Shown here: positions 1 through 9,441 of the stretch, piece after piece
Layout: each line of letters begins with the position of its first letter
How positions within the stretch are numbered: position 1 is the first letter of the stretch
Assembly: GCA_030848705.1 (NCBI GenBank)
Contig: CM061243.1
Coordinates: forward strand, 116,832,674 to 116,896,673
Direction: 5' to 3'
DNA length: 64,000 nucleotides
Origin: Heracleum sosnowskyi
Lineage: Eukaryota > Streptophyta > Magnoliopsida > Apiales > Apiaceae
Position numbers and translations under genes: made by a program
Notes under the pieces: generated by a model
Database searches by the model: none
Seen by the model: only the letters and a program-made list of their open reading frames with translations
What the model was told of the DNA's origin: nothing

Positions 1-379
1 GCTTTCATGCTACAGTTTATTATGTAACCTTGATAATATCACATAAGATGAGGAGACTAATTGCAAAGTAGTACTTGGTGGAGACCGCGTAAATCTTCTC
101 CCTTACTTCATCCTCGCTGAAAATATATAAGAGGATAGATTTATCCACTAAATTAATATTATCTGCTACTAAAAAACATAAAATACAAAAGAAACTAAAG
201 AAGAAAGAAAAATACCTTACTCTACAAGCTTTATGTAACCGTCAATAATTTCATCTCTCGAACCCACGGGATCCTCGACTTGGATCAACCAGTTATTCTT
301 GTTATACACAAATCGATTGCAACTGGCTTAACACAACGGCGACGGACGCCCGGAGGCTGTGGTGGTGCAGATAACCTCC
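1..379. other. AT-rich flank, no gene seen
   Basis: No coding similarity or RNA gene was recognised. Short reading frames here are formed by the adjacent microsatellite and have no recognisable protein. Confidence 0.6.
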
Positions 380-388
380 TTTTGATTT

Positions 389-389
<1 letters not shown>

Positions 390-463
<74 letters not shown>
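390..463. repeat. (TA)n(TG)n compound microsatellite
   Basis: An uninterrupted TA dinucleotide run to about 446 is followed by a TG run to about 463. Apparent reading frames across it encode only Tyr-Ile or Cys-Val repeats and are not genes. Confidence 0.95.
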
Positions 464-766
464 ATATAATTCTATATAATTAATAATAAATAAATTTCTG
501 TCTTTTTTCAGCACATTGTCTGTTTTATATATTTTAACTAAAACAACTCATCTTCTAAAAATAACACGAACAACATGGTGATATTATTATATATTTATAA
601 GCAATTGTCTTTTTTCAGCTAAAACACATTATTTATTTTATATTTTCTAACTAAAATAACTCATCTTCTAAAAATAACACGAACCACATATATATAGAAC
701 GATAATATATTATATATTAATAAATAATCATTTACCTATTTCAGCTAAAACACTTTAGTTGTTTTA
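464..766 (+). repeat. Helitron-type internal modules
   Basis: The stretch repeats the modules seen inside the neighbouring Helitron-like element: a tract such as TTCAGCTAAAACAC, then TTTTCTAACTAAAA, then AAAAATAACACGAAC. The units are loosely periodic and degenerate. The stretch lies outside the proposed 5' terminus at 888, so it is probably a fragment of another copy of the family. No gene is present. Confidence 0.5.
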
Positions 767-850
767 TATTTTCTAACTACTAAATTTCTATATATATATA
801 TATATATATTTTGCCCGTATTATATTTAGAAATTTAGTAGTTAGAAAATA
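767..850. repeat. Inverted repeat, 24-bp perfect arms
   Basis: Positions 767-790 are the exact reverse complement of 827-850, with a 36-base TA-rich spacer. The arms contain the Helitron-module sequence TTTTCTAACTAC, so the foldback was probably made from that family. Confidence 0.85.
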
Positions 851-912
851 TTCGTCTATTATATAATAGTATTGATATATATATATATCAATACTATTAT
901 ATAATAGACGAA
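851..912. repeat. 62-bp perfect palindrome
   Basis: Positions 851-881 are the exact reverse complement of 882-912, with no spacer. It directly abuts the inverted repeat at 767-850. The right arm is continuous with the 5' region of the Helitron-like element (AATAGACGAAACATTAAAAG). Confidence 0.9.
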
Positions 913-1384
913 ACATTAAAAGTTTGGTTGATCGGTATGGTACGTTGTGATTTTACTTAATTGCCCTTAATTAACTGTACTTCGTGGTTTTACTTAATTA
1001 ATCTTACTTATTTATAGAAATATATTATTAAATAATAATATTACCTATTTATAACCAATTACCTTTTTCACCTAAAATACATTATTTTCTATTTTTTCTA
1101 ACAAATTCCCCTACTTTTTCAAATATATCACGGGCAATTACCTTTTTTTAACTAAAACATGTTTATTTTTCTTTACTAAAACTCCTCATTTTCCAAAAAT
1201 ATCACGGACAAACCTTTAGTTATTTATTTTTAAACCTATTTTAATATTATAATTATTTTTTTAAAGTTTACCCTATTTTAACATGTCTACTTATTTTTCT
1301 TAACAAATGCAATTACTAAAAATATTAAAATATAAATAATCAAATACCTATTTATAACCAATTATCTTTTCAGCTAAAACACAT

Positions 1385-2629
1385 TGAGAATCAACACCTA
1401 GAGGGGAGGGGTGAATAGGTGTTATGACTAACAATGACCGATTTTAAATATTACCAAGTTATGTGACTGAAAAAGCAAAAATCAGTCTGTTTTTGCTGTC
1501 TGGCAGCTTACTGAGTTTACAGAATATAGAGTGGCAGCTAGCTACGTTGTTCACAGCAGTATAGAAAATGTGCAGAAAATAAAGAACACACAGCAATTTT
1601 AGCCAGGTTCGACCCCTATCTCCTATAGGTCTACGTCCTGGTCCTTTACCAACACGGCAAAGGAATATATTATTGATCAAAGTGAATTACAACTACACAA
1701 TACAATAATATATCTCCCTGAACTCCCTGTTACTGTTAGCAGCTTGCTGAAACACCTTGTTCCTTGAACACAGCTCTCTAAGTACTATACTAATCCAAGT
1801 ATAAACTCCTCTAGCTATCAAGTTCCTTGAACCCTTGTTTCCCAAGCTCACAAAACCAGCAACAACCAACTTACAAGTTGAACAATACAAGTATAATCAA
1901 TTACAATTGAAACTATGAACTCTAATTCAAGATATAAGATGAAATATATATTAGAGCTCAAAAGTATATGAAAGATATATCAAATCAGTTTGTAAAACAC
2001 TTGTGTTTTCTTTTGAATGTAGTCCAACAGCTAGAATGAAAACAGCACAAGTCTTTTTATAATGAAACAATGATTTTGAATTAATCGATCAACAACTAAC
2101 GGTCTTGACTACCAAGTCTCACGTATTGTGTTCCTTGATTAATTCAAACCAACGTTCATGAAATCAACGTTCAGAAACCAGATGAGTTAGAGAAGGAACG
2201 TTAAGAAAGACCAATTCTTTCTGGTTTGAAAAGCCCATAAAATAATAGAAGTTGTTAGATAATAAACAACGTATATCAACTTCCTTTATTTTAGGAATTA
2301 TATATATATATAATATATTTGAAAATATTTGAGCTCATATATATATATATACCTTATATAACTGATAGAGTCATTACAAAACGTTTCCAAGAATGTTTCC
2401 TATAAATTAGGACTAAAACTCTATCTGCTGGAAGTATTTCCAGCTTGCTGCCTGTAGACAAAGTTTCTCTACCAGCTTCCTGCCTGCATAGAAAATTAGT
2501 CTACCAGCTAGCTGCTACAACATGTTTTGTTAGAAAAATACATAGCTTTTATTTCCTGTAAAACCATGTTAGTACAATACACTTAACCCAGCTTGCTGTT
2601 AGTGTTATCATCAAAATATCAGGGTTTCA
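1385..2629 (-). repeat. 3' LTR of the Sirevirus-like element
   Basis: It is 1245 bp long, begins TGAGAATC and ends GGGTTTCA, and is nearly identical to 9442-10686. It contains several copies or one-base variants of AGCTTGCTG (about 1505, 1741, 2452, 2474, 2506 and 2590) and a TA-rich tract near 2300-2350. Confidence 0.95.
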
Positions 2630-2643
2630 ATCTCCCCCTTTTT
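2630..2643 (-). other. Polypurine tract (plus-strand primer site)
   Basis: Directly inside the 3' LTR the minus strand reads AAAAAGGGGGAGAT, the purine run expected for priming plus-strand DNA synthesis. Confidence 0.85.
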
Positions 2644-2951
2644 GATGATTACACAATAATTTTAGGAAAAGAATAATTCTCCCCCTCAATCTAATAATCC
2701 TGCACCAAAATATTTATCTAACAGATATGCATTTCAACTAAGATAAATAAAGCCATTAGTTCACATAAACCAACTTAAATTACTAAATTGTACCAGCAAT
2801 TAGTTTTAACTGCATAAACCAGCAGTACCCCATAACAAAACATATAAGTTCAAATAACAACCACATAAGTTCAAAACATGTTCAATAACCCATAAATTAC
2901 CCAGAAAACCCTAAAATTTAACTCCCCCTTAATCATAAAAAGAAGAAAAAC
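2644..2951 (-). other. Untranslated spacer between third ORF and 3' LTR
   Basis: About 300 bases of AT-rich sequence with no reading frame or repeat recognised. A second purine-rich tract on the minus strand (from TCTCCCCCTC near 2679) could be an extra polypurine tract. Confidence 0.5.
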
Positions 2952-3911
2952 TTAGGCATCCATTTTATCATCATCCTCCTCAGTTCCATCAGCAACAGCA
3001 TAATCCTGAGCAATATCAGCAACCAAGGTCTTGGCAGCATCCAGAGTAGCATCCACTGCAGTTGAAGTCATAGCAGCAGCATTCTGATGAGTGGTATGAG
3101 CAGGAGAACCAGATTCTGCAACAGTAGCAGCAAACGCACAAAAACGAGAAGAAGACTTTGACCCAATAATCAAATCTCGAAGAAACCTTATTTCATCAGT
3201 CATGACATCAAGTCGAGCATGAACAGCTTTGAAGGACTCACGAACTTCATCCATAAAAACTGCCATTTCAACCTCTTGAACATCAAGCTTATCAGAATCA
3301 ACAGGAATTGGTTGTGGAGGAGGTGGTGTTGGAATTGGCATTTGGACTAACGTACCATCAGATTCCACTTTGAGATGAGACTGGAGAAGACTCTTTTGAT
3401 CTAAAAATTCTGTGACAACCTCTTTATCAGCCTCTCTTAGTGGTACACCATACCACTCAAACACTCGAGTTAATAACAATCCATAGGGTAAACCCGGTTG
3501 ATTACCAGAATCAAAAACATCCAACATATTCTTGATAATTAACCCAGACAGATCAAACTTACGACCGGACAACAGCATAGCAATAAGAGTAACATCTTGA
3601 CCCGCAAAGTTTGAGCGACTGCCTAAACGAGGATTAATATTGGCTAAACCCACGCGAAACAAGAAATGGGCCATCGGAGTCACAGATTTAGTAGTCGGAG
3701 AAGCATATTGCAATAACCCATTAATATTACGAATGACTTTCAATTGATCTAAAGCAGGAAAACCCTCAATATCAACTGGACCCTTATTCGAACAAATAGA
3801 CAGAGTAGATGAAGCAGAAATACCCAAAATATCATTTAGTGAATTTGCAGTTAACATTATCTTAGTCCCACGAACATTTGACATGCAAACACCATTCTTC
3901 ACAATATCCAA
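2952..3911 (-). CDS. Third ORF of the Sirevirus-like element, unknown function
   Basis: This 319-residue frame lies downstream of pol in the same orientation, where Sireviruses often carry an extra, sometimes envelope-like ORF. The middle (about residues 80-170, with LSGRKFDLSGLI and LPYGLLLTRVFEWYGVPL) resembles the plant 'putative plant transposon protein' domain found in retroelement ORFs. A proline stretch near residue 195 precedes a more acidic C-terminus that ends in Glu/Asp. I see no signal peptide and no membrane segment, so an envelope role is not supported. The first Met was taken as the start. The frame is uninterrupted; a spliced or subgenomic mRNA would be needed to express it. 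Confidence 0.6.
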   Translation of the reverse strand: MDIVKNGVCMSNVRGTKIMLTANSLNDILGISASSTLSICSNKGPVDIEGFPALDQLKVIRNINGLLQYASPTTKSVTPMAHFLFRVGLANINPRLGSRSNFAGQDVTLIAMLLSGRKFDLSGLIIKNMLDVFDSGNQPGLPYGLLLTRVFEWYGVPLREADKEVVTEFLDQKSLLQSHLKVESDGTLVQMPIPTPPPPQPIPVDSDKLDVQEVEMAVFMDEVRESFKAVHARLDVMTDEIRFLRDLIIGSKSSSRFCAFAATVAESGSPAHTTHQNAAAMTSTAVDATLDAAKTLVADIAQDYAVADGTEEDDDKMDA

Positions 3912-4144
3912 ATTAGCATAAAATTCGTAAACACAATTAGGATAACATTAAATGCGACCCACCCCAAAAACATAGGAAAAGAAAAAAATAGACTTAGCCG
4001 AAGACAAAACGTATTGCAAATAAACACGGAAGACTATTAAACACATGTATATATCTACACGAATAACAAATAACAATTATAGAACACCAAAAATAAACGA
4101 AATAATAAATAAACGAAAGAATGATAAGAAAGTACCAGGATATA
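3912..4144 (-). other. Spacer between pol and third ORF
   Basis: AT-rich, with no coding sequence recognised. A splice acceptor for a subgenomic third-ORF message could lie here, but I cannot identify one with confidence. Confidence 0.4.
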
Positions 4145-7100
4145 TTATTGGCAGCTTGCTGCCAAGACATTGCACATGCCAAGTTCTCGACGAAGAACAG
4201 AAAAACGTTCCTCAGCTAATGGCTTAGTGAAGATATCAGCTCGCTGGTATTCCGTAGAAACAAATAATAGCTCAATTTTGTCATTTGCAACATTATCTCT
4301 CAAAAAATGATGTCGAACATCAATATGCTTTGTTCTTGAGTGATTCACCGGATTCTTGGAAATATTGATGGTGCTCGTATTGTCACAATAAATTGGAATC
4401 TTGTCACATTTGATGCCATAGTCCCTGAGTGTTTGGATCATCCAAAGAATCTGGGCACAGCAGCTTCCCGCAGCTAAATATTCACCTTCTGCAGTGGATA
4501 AAGCAACAGAAGCTTGCTTCTTGCTTTGCCAAGACACCAAACTCTGGCCTAAAAATGCACAAACACCACTTGTACTCTTGCGATCAGTTTGACAACCTGC
4601 ATAATCTGCATCACTAAACCCAACAAGATCAAAAGCATTTGTGATTGGATAAAATAAACCAAGAGTAATTGTGCCACTCAAATATTTGAATATTCGTTTA
4701 ACCGCACTCAAGTGAGATTCTTTTGGTTTAGATTGAAATCTCGCACATACACAAACACTATACATTATATCAGGTCTAGAGGCAGTAAGATATAATAAAC
4801 TACCAATCATACCTCTATACTTGCGAACATCAACATCTATACCTTGTTCATCTGCTGTCAGCTTGCTGGCAGGAGTCATTGGTGTTGATTTCGGCTTGAT
4901 AGTTTCAAATCCAAATCTTTTGAGTAGATTCTTGATATACTTGGATTGATGCACATAAATACCCTCTGGAGTTTGCTTAATTTGAAGACCCAAAAAATAG
5001 TTGAGCTCTCCCATCATGCTCATGTCAAACTCATTATGCATACACTTAGAAAACCACTTACACATAGCATCATTAGTAGATCCAAAAATAATATCATCCA
5101 CATATATTTGTACAACTAAAATATCAGTACCATTATGTTTAGTAAATAATGTGGGATCAATTTTACCTCGAATGAATCCATTTTTGATCAAAAACTTACT
5201 TAACCTTTCGTACCATGATCTAGGAGCTTGCCGCAATCCATATAATGCCTTCTTCAACTTGAAAACATAATTTGGAAATTTCTCATTCTCAAAACCAGGG
5301 GGTTGCTTGACATAAACTTCTTCCTTTAAGAATCCATTAAGAAATGCACTTTTCACGTCCATTTGATGTAGCTTGATCTTCTTGAAGCACGCAAATGAAA
5401 GTAGCATCCGTATTGATTCAAGCCTTGCAACCGGGGCATAAGTTTCCTCAAAATCTATTCCTTCTTGTTGATTGTATCCTTGTGCAACTAGTCTTGCTTT
5501 GTTTCGAGTAACCGTACCAAATTCATCAACTTTGTTCTTGAAGACCCATTTAGTACCAATGATTGAAGCATCTTTAGGTGGCTCCACAAGTTCCCAAACA
5601 TCACATCTTTCAAACTGATTGAGTTCTTCTTGCATTGCCATGATCCAATTCTCATCTTGAAGTGCTTCTTTAACATTCTTTGGTTCCTCTTGAGCTAGAA
5701 AGGCTGCAAATGCACAAAAGTTGGCTTGACCCTTCCTTGTCTTGATTCCTTCTGATTTATCACCAATGATCAACTCTGGAGGATGGTTCTTCACTGTTCT
5801 TGTTGACTTTGGCAAAGAATGTGGAGCTATGACTTCCTCATGTACTCGAATTCGCTTGGATGGAGGAGAAACTTCACCACCTTCATATATAGGCATCTTT
5901 TCTTGTGATCTTTGACCTCTTGGACCTTCCAAGGTGAGCTTTGACAACTTAGCAATAGTTTCATCTACTGGAGAAGAGGTTTCAGTTTGCTTTTCAGCTG
6001 CTGTAGTTGTCTCAGGCTGGTTGGCAGCTTGCTGCGATACAGTATTTGTCACTGGCAGCTGGCTGTCATCACCTGCACCTGCAATATCTTCCTCATCTCT
6101 TGACAGATCAACATTAGACTCTTGAAATGAAACATCTATAGACTCTTCAACAATACGTTTAGATGTATTATACACTCTATAAGCACGACTTGTTAAAGAA
6201 TAACCCAAAAATATTGCTTCATAAGATTTAGCATTGAATTTACCATCTCTATCAATAGATTTGAGTACAAAGCACCTGGAGCCAAAAACTTTGAAATATC
6301 CAATGTTTGGCTTCTTATTCCTCAGCAATTCATAGGGAGTTTTATTGAGAATAGGCCTGATAAGCACTCTGTTCAGAACGTAGCTTGCTGTGTTGACTGC
6401 TTCTGCCCAGAAACTTCTTGGCAGCTTGCTTTCTTGCAGCAAAGTCCTTGCAGTTTCTTGCAAAGATCTGTTCTTTCTCTCCACAACTCCGTTTTGCTGT
6501 GGGGTTCTTGGAGCAGAGAATTCATGTGAAATACCTCTTTCTTCACAATAATCAATGAAACCTTTTGAGATGAATTCACCTCCTCTATCACTTCTTATAC
6601 CTATAAGTCTTGTATTCAACTTGTTCTCAAGTAAAGTAATTAGCTTCTCAAATTCACTAAAAGCACAATCTTTAGTACGAAGAAACAATACCCATGTATA
6701 TCTAGAATAATCATCAACAATAACAAATGCATATTGTTTACCTCCAATGCTTTTATATGCTTCCGGACCAAATAAATCCAAATGGAGAAGCTCTAAAGGT
6801 TTAGAAGATGATACCATTGTCTTTGACTTATGGGGAGTCCTGATTTGTTTGCCTAATTGACAAGCTGGACAGGTTTCCGTCTTGACATACTTCAATTTGG
6901 GTAGTCCTCTGACTAGCTTCTTTGTAGACAGCTTGCTGAGTAAGTCCATATGAGCATGTCCTAGCCTTCTATGCCAAAGATCTGGGTTTGTATCCACAGT
7001 AGCTAAACAGCAGCCTACTTCCTGCATCTCAAAGTCCAACATATATATATTTCCTTCCCTTCTAGCAACTAGGGGAACTTTGTTAGTGCCAACATTAATA

Positions 7101-7381
7101 GTACATTTCTCTTTATCAAAAACAACAGTATGTCCATCATCATATAACTGACTTATACTAAGCAAATTATATTTAAGACCTTGAACATATTGTACTTTAT
7201 CAATAGAAATGTTACTATTACCAATTGTTCCTTTGCCAAGTATACGGAGTGTTTTGCTATCACCAATTGTAACACTACCACCCCTTTTCATCTTGAGGCT
7301 AAGGAACTGAGATTTGTCACCACACATATGTCTTGTACATCCACTATCCAATATCCATTGATTTGCATTGACTTTGACCAC
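4145..7381 (-). CDS. pol: Copia Pol polyprotein (protease, integrase, RT, RNase H)
   Basis: A 1078-residue uninterrupted frame makes the enzymes that process Gag, copy the RNA and integrate the cDNA. The visible start codon is GTG at 7381; the frame continues upstream to a TAG at 7391-7393, so the natural N-terminus probably comes from Gag-Pol recoding. Order: aspartic protease (DSG, residues 12-14); HHCC-like pre-integrase zinc region (about 137-174); integrase with D202, D265 and E301 (in PQQNGVVERKN); reverse transcriptase with YVDD at 760-763; RNase H (SDADYAG, CDNTSTI) near the C-terminus. All expected catalytic residues checked are present. AGCAAGCTG motifs occur throughout in more than one codon phase. 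Pol is in the -1 frame relative to gag. Confidence 0.93.
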   Translation of the reverse strand: MVKVNANQWILDSGCTRHMCGDKSQFLSLKMKRGGSVTIGDSKTLRILGKGTIGNSNISIDKVQYVQGLKYNLLSISQLYDDGHTVVFDKEKCTINVGTNKVPLVARREGNIYMLDFEMQEVGCCLATVDTNPDLWHRRLGHAHMDLLSKLSTKKLVRGLPKLKYVKTETCPACQLGKQIRTPHKSKTMVSSSKPLELLHLDLFGPEAYKSIGGKQYAFVIVDDYSRYTWVLFLRTKDCAFSEFEKLITLLENKLNTRLIGIRSDRGGEFISKGFIDYCEERGISHEFSAPRTPQQNGVVERKNRSLQETARTLLQESKLPRSFWAEAVNTASYVLNRVLIRPILNKTPYELLRNKKPNIGYFKVFGSRCFVLKSIDRDGKFNAKSYEAIFLGYSLTSRAYRVYNTSKRIVEESIDVSFQESNVDLSRDEEDIAGAGDDSQLPVTNTVSQQAANQPETTTAAEKQTETSSPVDETIAKLSKLTLEGPRGQRSQEKMPIYEGGEVSPPSKRIRVHEEVIAPHSLPKSTRTVKNHPPELIIGDKSEGIKTRKGQANFCAFAAFLAQEEPKNVKEALQDENWIMAMQEELNQFERCDVWELVEPPKDASIIGTKWVFKNKVDEFGTVTRNKARLVAQGYNQQEGIDFEETYAPVARLESIRMLLSFACFKKIKLHQMDVKSAFLNGFLKEEVYVKQPPGFENEKFPNYVFKLKKALYGLRQAPRSWYERLSKFLIKNGFIRGKIDPTLFTKHNGTDILVVQIYVDDIIFGSTNDAMCKWFSKCMHNEFDMSMMGELNYFLGLQIKQTPEGIYVHQSKYIKNLLKRFGFETIKPKSTPMTPASKLTADEQGIDVDVRKYRGMIGSLLYLTASRPDIMYSVCVCARFQSKPKESHLSAVKRIFKYLSGTITLGLFYPITNAFDLVGFSDADYAGCQTDRKSTSGVCAFLGQSLVSWQSKKQASVALSTAEGEYLAAGSCCAQILWMIQTLRDYGIKCDKIPIYCDNTSTINISKNPVNHSRTKHIDVRHHFLRDNVANDKIELLFVSTEYQRADIFTKPLAEERFSVLRRELGMCNVLAASCQ

Positions 7382-7413
7382 AAGACATACCTACAAAACA
7401 AAGAACAAACATC

Positions 7414-9384
7414 TCAACGTTTTGGTACCCAAATTTTGTTGGGTCCAGCATGGTTAGTTGATAAAACATAAAGAACATTCAATTCAGATTTCTTGATCCA
7501 CATTTGGACCACTTTGGATGCTCGATTTCCTGTTCTCCTTGTTCTGGTAGCTTGCTGCCCAGAAGCAGTCTGTCTGTTCCAGCTTGCTGGCTTAGTGTTC
7601 TCTGTCGGGCAGTGGTGTGACAAATGACCTTTCTTTCCACATTTGTAGCAAATTTTCCACGGCATAGCATAATTATATGGTATACCCTGTTTGCCTTCAT
7701 ATTGAAAAGCCTTGGTCTTTGATGTAGAAGCCATTCCAAGTCCTTCTTTATCCATAGGAACTTTTGTTTGTTTCATAATAGTTTTTAATACTTCCTCTCC
7801 TTGAACAAATTTTCCCATGCCTTTCTCAAGCTTTGCAACTTCAGCTTCTAATTCTTTTATCTTCTCAGCTTGTTGAGTAGCTTCAATTGAGATGGATTCT
7901 CTGATTTTGAATGTCTCAAGACATACATCTCTAGCTTCAATTTCTGCACGTAGCTCGCTGAGTTCCTTCATCAATGTATCATTTCTTTTGAGAAGTAGTT
8001 TGTTGAACCCTTCAAGTTGTGTTAACTTTCCTTTGAGATCAGAAATAAGATCTTCATGATTGTTTGACGGAGTTTTTTCAACCAATAGCTCAGAAATCAT
8101 CTTTCGAAGTGAAGCATTCTTCTTTTCAAGTTCATTGTTCTCATTCTTTAATTCCATGAACTCCACAATAGATATAGTACTATGTCTCTGCAAGGTTAGT
8201 TCATCTAATGAATGATTACTAGAATTTGAATCAGAATTTATAGAGTTTACCTCACTACTATTGTCATCCAAATCTGAAGCATCACTCGCTACAAGGCCAT
8301 CTTCTGTGATTCCTCGCATAGTGTCTTCATCATCCAGACCAACAAGAGCTAGGTTCACCATCTCATCACCTGATTCATCATCAGAAGCTGAGTTCTCATC
8401 ATCACTCCATGTCAAAAGAGCTTTAGATTTCATTCTGTCCTTTGAGACAGCTTGCTGCCTAGGCCTATTCTTCAGCTTGTAGCAGTCCCTTTTGAAGTGT
8501 CCTTTCTTCCCACATTCAAAACATGCAACATCCTTTGAATCTCTTGACTCTCTTCTTGCTCCAAAAGCTTTTCCTTTTTCCTTCTTCAGCTTGTTCCTCT
8601 TTTCAATCATCTTCTTGATTTTTCTGGACATAAGAGCCAATTCCTCATCAGATTCTGATTCTGCATCTGAGACCAGCTTGCTGCTACTGGAGTGTAAGGC
8701 CATATTCTTCATCTTTTCGACTGGAGCTCTAATAGATTCCACCTTGCTTTCAAGTATCTTGGTTTCAAATTGTTCTAGCTCAGCAAAGACAGCTAGATGA
8801 TCCATAGTTTCAAGATTTGAAGAAGACTCCAAGGAAGTAACTTTGGGTTCATAAATAAATGGCACCGCACTTAGAACTTTCATATTGATTTCATCTTGAG
8901 GAATCGTTTTGCCAAGTCTCTTAAGTGCATTAATGTTCACTTGAAATCTAGCTTGACTTTCTTTGATAGATTCACCTTCTTTGAGTTTAAAATTTCCAAA
9001 TTCATTCATTAACTTGCTGAGTTTGACCTTCTTCAAAGATGCTGAGCCTTCATGATAAGTTTCCAATGCATCCCACATCTCCTTTGCTGATTTAAGAGAC
9101 GATACCTTGTCATGCTCAGCTTGATTAAGCCCATTCATGAGAGAGTTTCTTGCATTTCCATTATAGCCAAACTTGATCAATTCATCGGTAGTAAGATCAT
9201 CAACATCCTTATCTTTGCCATCTTTGTCAAGAAATACATATGGACCCTTTTGTACAACCCTTAAAACGAGTGGATCTCTGGATAAATATGTTTCCATACG
9301 CCCTTTCCACCAGTTGTAATTGTCCGTTCCAGTGAGGAGAGGAGCTCGGTAGTCAGACTTTCCTTCGGGATAATTGTCAGCCAT
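7414..9384 (-). CDS. gag: Copia/Sirevirus Gag with two zinc knuckles
   Basis: This 656-residue structural protein forms the virus-like particle and binds element RNA. A UBN2/copia-type Gag domain covers roughly residues 60-210 (LTGTDNYNWWKGRM near the N-terminus). A CCHC knuckle starts at C288 (CFECGKKGHFKRDC) and a second at C579 (CYKCGKKGHLSHHC). Between them lie Asp/Ser-rich acidic runs and a likely coiled coil (about 410-540, heptad-like Leu/Glu/Lys). The C-terminus ends IWVPKR with a TGA at 7414-7416; continuation into pol needs a -1 shift plus passage of a TAG. The start at 9384 is 45 bases inside the primer-binding site. The reading frame is intact. Confidence 0.92.
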   Translation of the reverse strand: MADNYPEGKSDYRAPLLTGTDNYNWWKGRMETYLSRDPLVLRVVQKGPYVFLDKDGKDKDVDDLTTDELIKFGYNGNARNSLMNGLNQAEHDKVSSLKSAKEMWDALETYHEGSASLKKVKLSKLMNEFGNFKLKEGESIKESQARFQVNINALKRLGKTIPQDEINMKVLSAVPFIYEPKVTSLESSSNLETMDHLAVFAELEQFETKILESKVESIRAPVEKMKNMALHSSSSKLVSDAESESDEELALMSRKIKKMIEKRNKLKKEKGKAFGARRESRDSKDVACFECGKKGHFKRDCYKLKNRPRQQAVSKDRMKSKALLTWSDDENSASDDESGDEMVNLALVGLDDEDTMRGITEDGLVASDASDLDDNSSEVNSINSDSNSSNHSLDELTLQRHSTISIVEFMELKNENNELEKKNASLRKMISELLVEKTPSNNHEDLISDLKGKLTQLEGFNKLLLKRNDTLMKELSELRAEIEARDVCLETFKIRESISIEATQQAEKIKELEAEVAKLEKGMGKFVQGEEVLKTIMKQTKVPMDKEGLGMASTSKTKAFQYEGKQGIPYNYAMPWKICYKCGKKGHLSHHCPTENTKPASWNRQTASGQQATRTRRTGNRASKVVQMWIKKSELNVLYVLSTNHAGPNKIWVPKR

Positions 9385-9427
9385 TTGATCGATACTTTTC
9401 CTGTTACAGAAAGATTAGTATACCAAA

Positions 9428-9440
9428 GCTCTGATACCAA
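9428..9440 (-). other. Primer-binding site, initiator Met-tRNA
   Basis: Next to the inner edge of the 5' LTR the minus strand reads TTGGTATCAGAGC, the usual copia primer site complementary to the 3' end of initiator Met-tRNA. Confidence 0.93.
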
Positions 9441-9441
9441 T

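Noticed and set aside
280..514. Two overlapping short ORFs over the microsatellite
   Set aside because: They consist of Tyr-Ile, Cys-Val or His-Thr dinucleotide translations and have no conserved domain.
7391..7430. An intron joining gag to pol (GT in GGGTACC, AG in TTTTGTAG); a similar 35-nt option near 57.9 kb
   Set aside because: Both would restore the frame, but introns of 35-38 nt are shorter than plants normally splice. Recoding or mutation is more likely.
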